Shown: piece after piece, positions 7,110 to 8,336 of the stretch | How positions within the stretch are numbered: the stretch's first letter is position 1 | How the letters are laid out: each line of letters begins with the position of its first letter | From: Actinospica sp035712985 | GTDB taxonomy: Bacteria; Actinomycetota; Actinomycetes; Streptomycetales; Catenulisporaceae | Direction: 5' to 3' | Length of the DNA stretch: 8,336 nucleotides | Assembly (NCBI GenBank): GCA_035712985.1 | Contig: DASTAE010000220.1 | Span: forward strand, 1 to 8,336 | Notes under the pieces: generated by a model | Seen by the model: the letters and a program-made list of their open reading frames with translations, nothing else | Database searches by the model: none | What the model was told of the DNA's origin: nothing | Translations under genes and position numbers: made by a program

Positions 7110-7210
7110 GCGAGTCCGCACCGCCGCAGATCGTCGACGCCCTGCGCGTGTCGCTGAAGGAGACCGACCGGCTGCGCCGGGAGAACCGGCGGCTGCGCGA
7201 CGCGGCCCGC
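7106..7210 (+). other. N-terminal docking domain (parallel coiled coil)
   Basis: Residues 1-35 form a single charged helix. Heptad core positions fit I9, L13, S16, T20, L23, N27, L30 with regular 4-3 spacing. Asn27 at an inferred 'a' position is typical of two-stranded parallel coiled coils. This matches class 1 N-terminal docking domains, which dimerise on top of the KS and bind the C-terminal helix of the preceding subunit. Confidence 0.88.
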
Positions 7211-8336
7211 GAGCCGATCGCGATCGTCGGGATGGCCTGCCGCTTCCCCGGCGGCGCCGACACGCCGGACGCGCTGTGGCGGCTGCTGGCCGACGGGGTC
7301 GACGCGGCGGGTCCGATGCCCGAGGACCGCGGCTGGGACCTCGCGGCGCTCTACCACCCGGACGCCGAGCACTCGGGCACGACCTACGTGCGCGAGGGCG
7401 GGTTCATCGCCGACCCGGGCGGGTTCGACGCCGAGTTCTTCGGGATCTCTCCCCGCGAGGCGCTGGCCATGGACCCGCAGCAGCGCCTGCTCCTGGAGGC
7501 CGCCTGGGAGGCGCTGGAGCACGCCGGGCTCGACGCGAACGCGCTGCGCGGCAGCCGGACCGGCGTGTTCGTCGGCGCCGCGACCTCGGAGTACGTCCAG
7601 AACCTGGCCAACCCGCCGCGCGAGATCGAGGGGCACGCGCTGACCGGCAACACGCTGAGCGTGGCGTCGGGGCGCATCTCGTACGTGTTCGGGTTCGAGG
7701 GCCCGGCGGTGACCATCGACACCGCGTGCTCCTCTTCGCTGGTCGCGCTGCACCTGGCCGCGCAGGCTCTGCGCTCCGGCGAGTGCGCCCTGGCGCTGGC
7801 CGGCGGCGTGAGTGTGTACGCGAGCCCCGCGGCGTTCATCGAGCTGGCCCGGCAGCGGGCGCTCTCGCCGGACGGCCGCTGCAAGGCCTTCTCCGCGAAC
7901 GCCGACGGCTTCGGGCCCGCGGAGGGCGTCGGCCTCGTCGCCGTCGAGAAGCTCTCGGACGCGCGTCGGCTCGGGCACCGGGTACTGGCCGTCATCCGCG
8001 GTTCGGCGGTCAACCAGGACGGCGCCAGCAGCGGCCTGACCGCGCCGAACGGCCCCTCCCAGCAGCGCGTGATCCGGCAGGCTCTGGCCGAGGCCGCGGT
8101 GTCCTCCGGCGAGGTGGACGTGGTCGAGGCGCACGGCACCGGCACCGCGCTCGGCGACCAGGTCGAACTGGGTGTCCTCGCGGAGATCTACGGCGCCGGA
8201 CGCGCGGCCGACCGCCCGCTGACCGTCGGCGCGATCAAGGCGGTGCTCGGACACGCAGACGCGGCGGCGGGCATCGCCGGGCTCATCAAGACGATCAGTG
8301 TGCTGCGATCGGGCCGCGTGCCGGCCCAGCCGAACC
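7106..8336 (+). CDS. Modular type I polyketide synthase, 3' end outside window (docking-KS...)
   Basis: The frame is open from ATG 7106 to the right edge (410 codons visible), with no stop. It begins MSESAPPQIVDAL, a coiled-coil docking domain, then goes straight into a KS at residue 36 (EPIAIVGMACRF). It is the next subunit of the assembly line and should accept the chain from the ACP at 6717-6959. The remaining domains (AT and beyond) are out of view, so extender and reduction level cannot be predicted. The start choice is firm: strong Shine-Dalgarno, ATGA coupling, and the usual length between start and KS. The KS becomes unusual after its HGTGT motif. Confidence 0.97.
   Translation, partial: MSESAPPQIVDALRVSLKETDRLRRENRRLRDAAREPIAIVGMACRFPGGADTPDALWRLLADGVDAAGPMPEDRGWDLAALYHPDAEHSGTTYVREGGFIADPGGFDAEFFGISPREALAMDPQQRLLLEAAWEALEHAGLDANALRGSRTGVFVGAATSEYVQNLANPPREIEGHALTGNTLSVASGRISYVFGFEGPAVTIDTACSSSLVALHLAAQALRSGECALALAGGVSVYASPAAFIELARQRALSPDGRCKAFSANADGFGPAEGVGLVAVEKLSDARRLGHRVLAVIRGSAVNQDGASSGLTAPNGPSQQRVIRQALAEAAVSSGEVDVVEAHGTGTALGDQVELGVLAEIYGAGRAADRPLTVGAIKAVLGHADAAAGIAGLIKTISVLRSGRVPAQPN
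7210..8159 (+). repeat. Direct repeat, copy 2: KS N-terminal two thirds
   Basis: This is the partner of 875-1824, the equivalent part of the second gene's KS. Similarity stops sharply at 8159, directly after the shared run covering HGTGT and LGD, where the two KS domains diverge. Confidence 0.85.
7211..8336 (+). other. Ketosynthase (KS) domain of the second PKS, C-terminal end outside window, atypical third motif
   Basis: The KS begins EPIAIVGMACRFPGG. Catalytic Cys is in DTACSSS (codon 7727-7729), the first His in HGTGT (8132-8134) and the second His in VLGH (8252-8254), so the triad residues are all present. Past HGTGT the sequence departs from the norm: GDQVELG (8153-8173) instead of GDPIEAQ, and KAVLGHADAAAG (8237-8272) instead of KSNIGHTQAAAG. 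The last visible residues are RVPAQPN rather than the usual LPRTLH type. It should still be able to condense, but it may belong to a different KS clade or have changed substrate preference. Confidence 0.94.

Noticed and set aside
6700..7110. Thioesterase or chain-release domain at the end of the first protein
   Set aside because: Only about 49 residues follow the ACP and they look like a docking tail; no GxSxG or alpha/beta-hydrolase sequence is present.
2724..7121. A 1465-codon open frame on the minus strand across the AT-to-docking region, and other long minus-strand frames (690-2345, 7064-8254)
   Set aside because: These are shadows of very GC-rich coding DNA: the antisense frames lack stops because third positions are G/C. 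The predicted proteins are Arg/Gly/Val-rich with no recognisable domain, while the plus strand encodes unbroken PKS domains.

Overview
The window is an internal slice of a modular type I (cis-AT) polyketide synthase (PKS) locus. GC content is very high, codon third positions are almost all G or C, and the domains are the standard actinobacterial kind, so an actinomycete (Streptomyces or Actinomadura/Streptosporangiales-like) is the likely source. I cannot name the species or the product from this sequence.

There are two genes, both on the + strand and both cut by the window edges. The first is open from the left edge (first whole codon at 3) to TGA at 7107-7109, giving 2368 visible residues. 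It holds the tail of one module, DH(C-terminal part)-ACP with no KR between them, followed by one complete fully reducing module: KS-AT-DH-(structural KR half)-ER-KR-ACP. It ends in a short C-terminal docking tail. The second gene starts at 7106, overlapping the first in an ATGA junction behind a strong Shine-Dalgarno. It begins with a coiled-coil N-terminal docking domain and a KS that runs off the right edge. There is no intergenic DNA, RNA gene, mobile element, CRISPR array or promoter that I can support.

The proteins should act in sequence. The chain on the first ACP passes to the KS at 873-2159. It is extended with a methylmalonyl unit chosen by the AT, reduced by KR, DH and ER to a saturated alpha-methyl two-carbon unit, and held on the second ACP. 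It is then handed across the protein-protein docking interface to the KS of the second gene.

Points that depart from textbook modules: the upstream module has a DH but no KR, and that DH has Arg where the DxxxQ/H motif expects Gln or His. The complete DH has Asp for the glycine of HxxxGxxxxP. The second gene's KS is nearly a copy of the first up to HGTGT and then diverges abruptly, losing the usual GDPIE and KSNIGH sequences. The KS-AT linker, AT, DH and structural KR half have visibly looser codon usage than the flanking KS, ER, KR and ACP, which looks like a recombined block.
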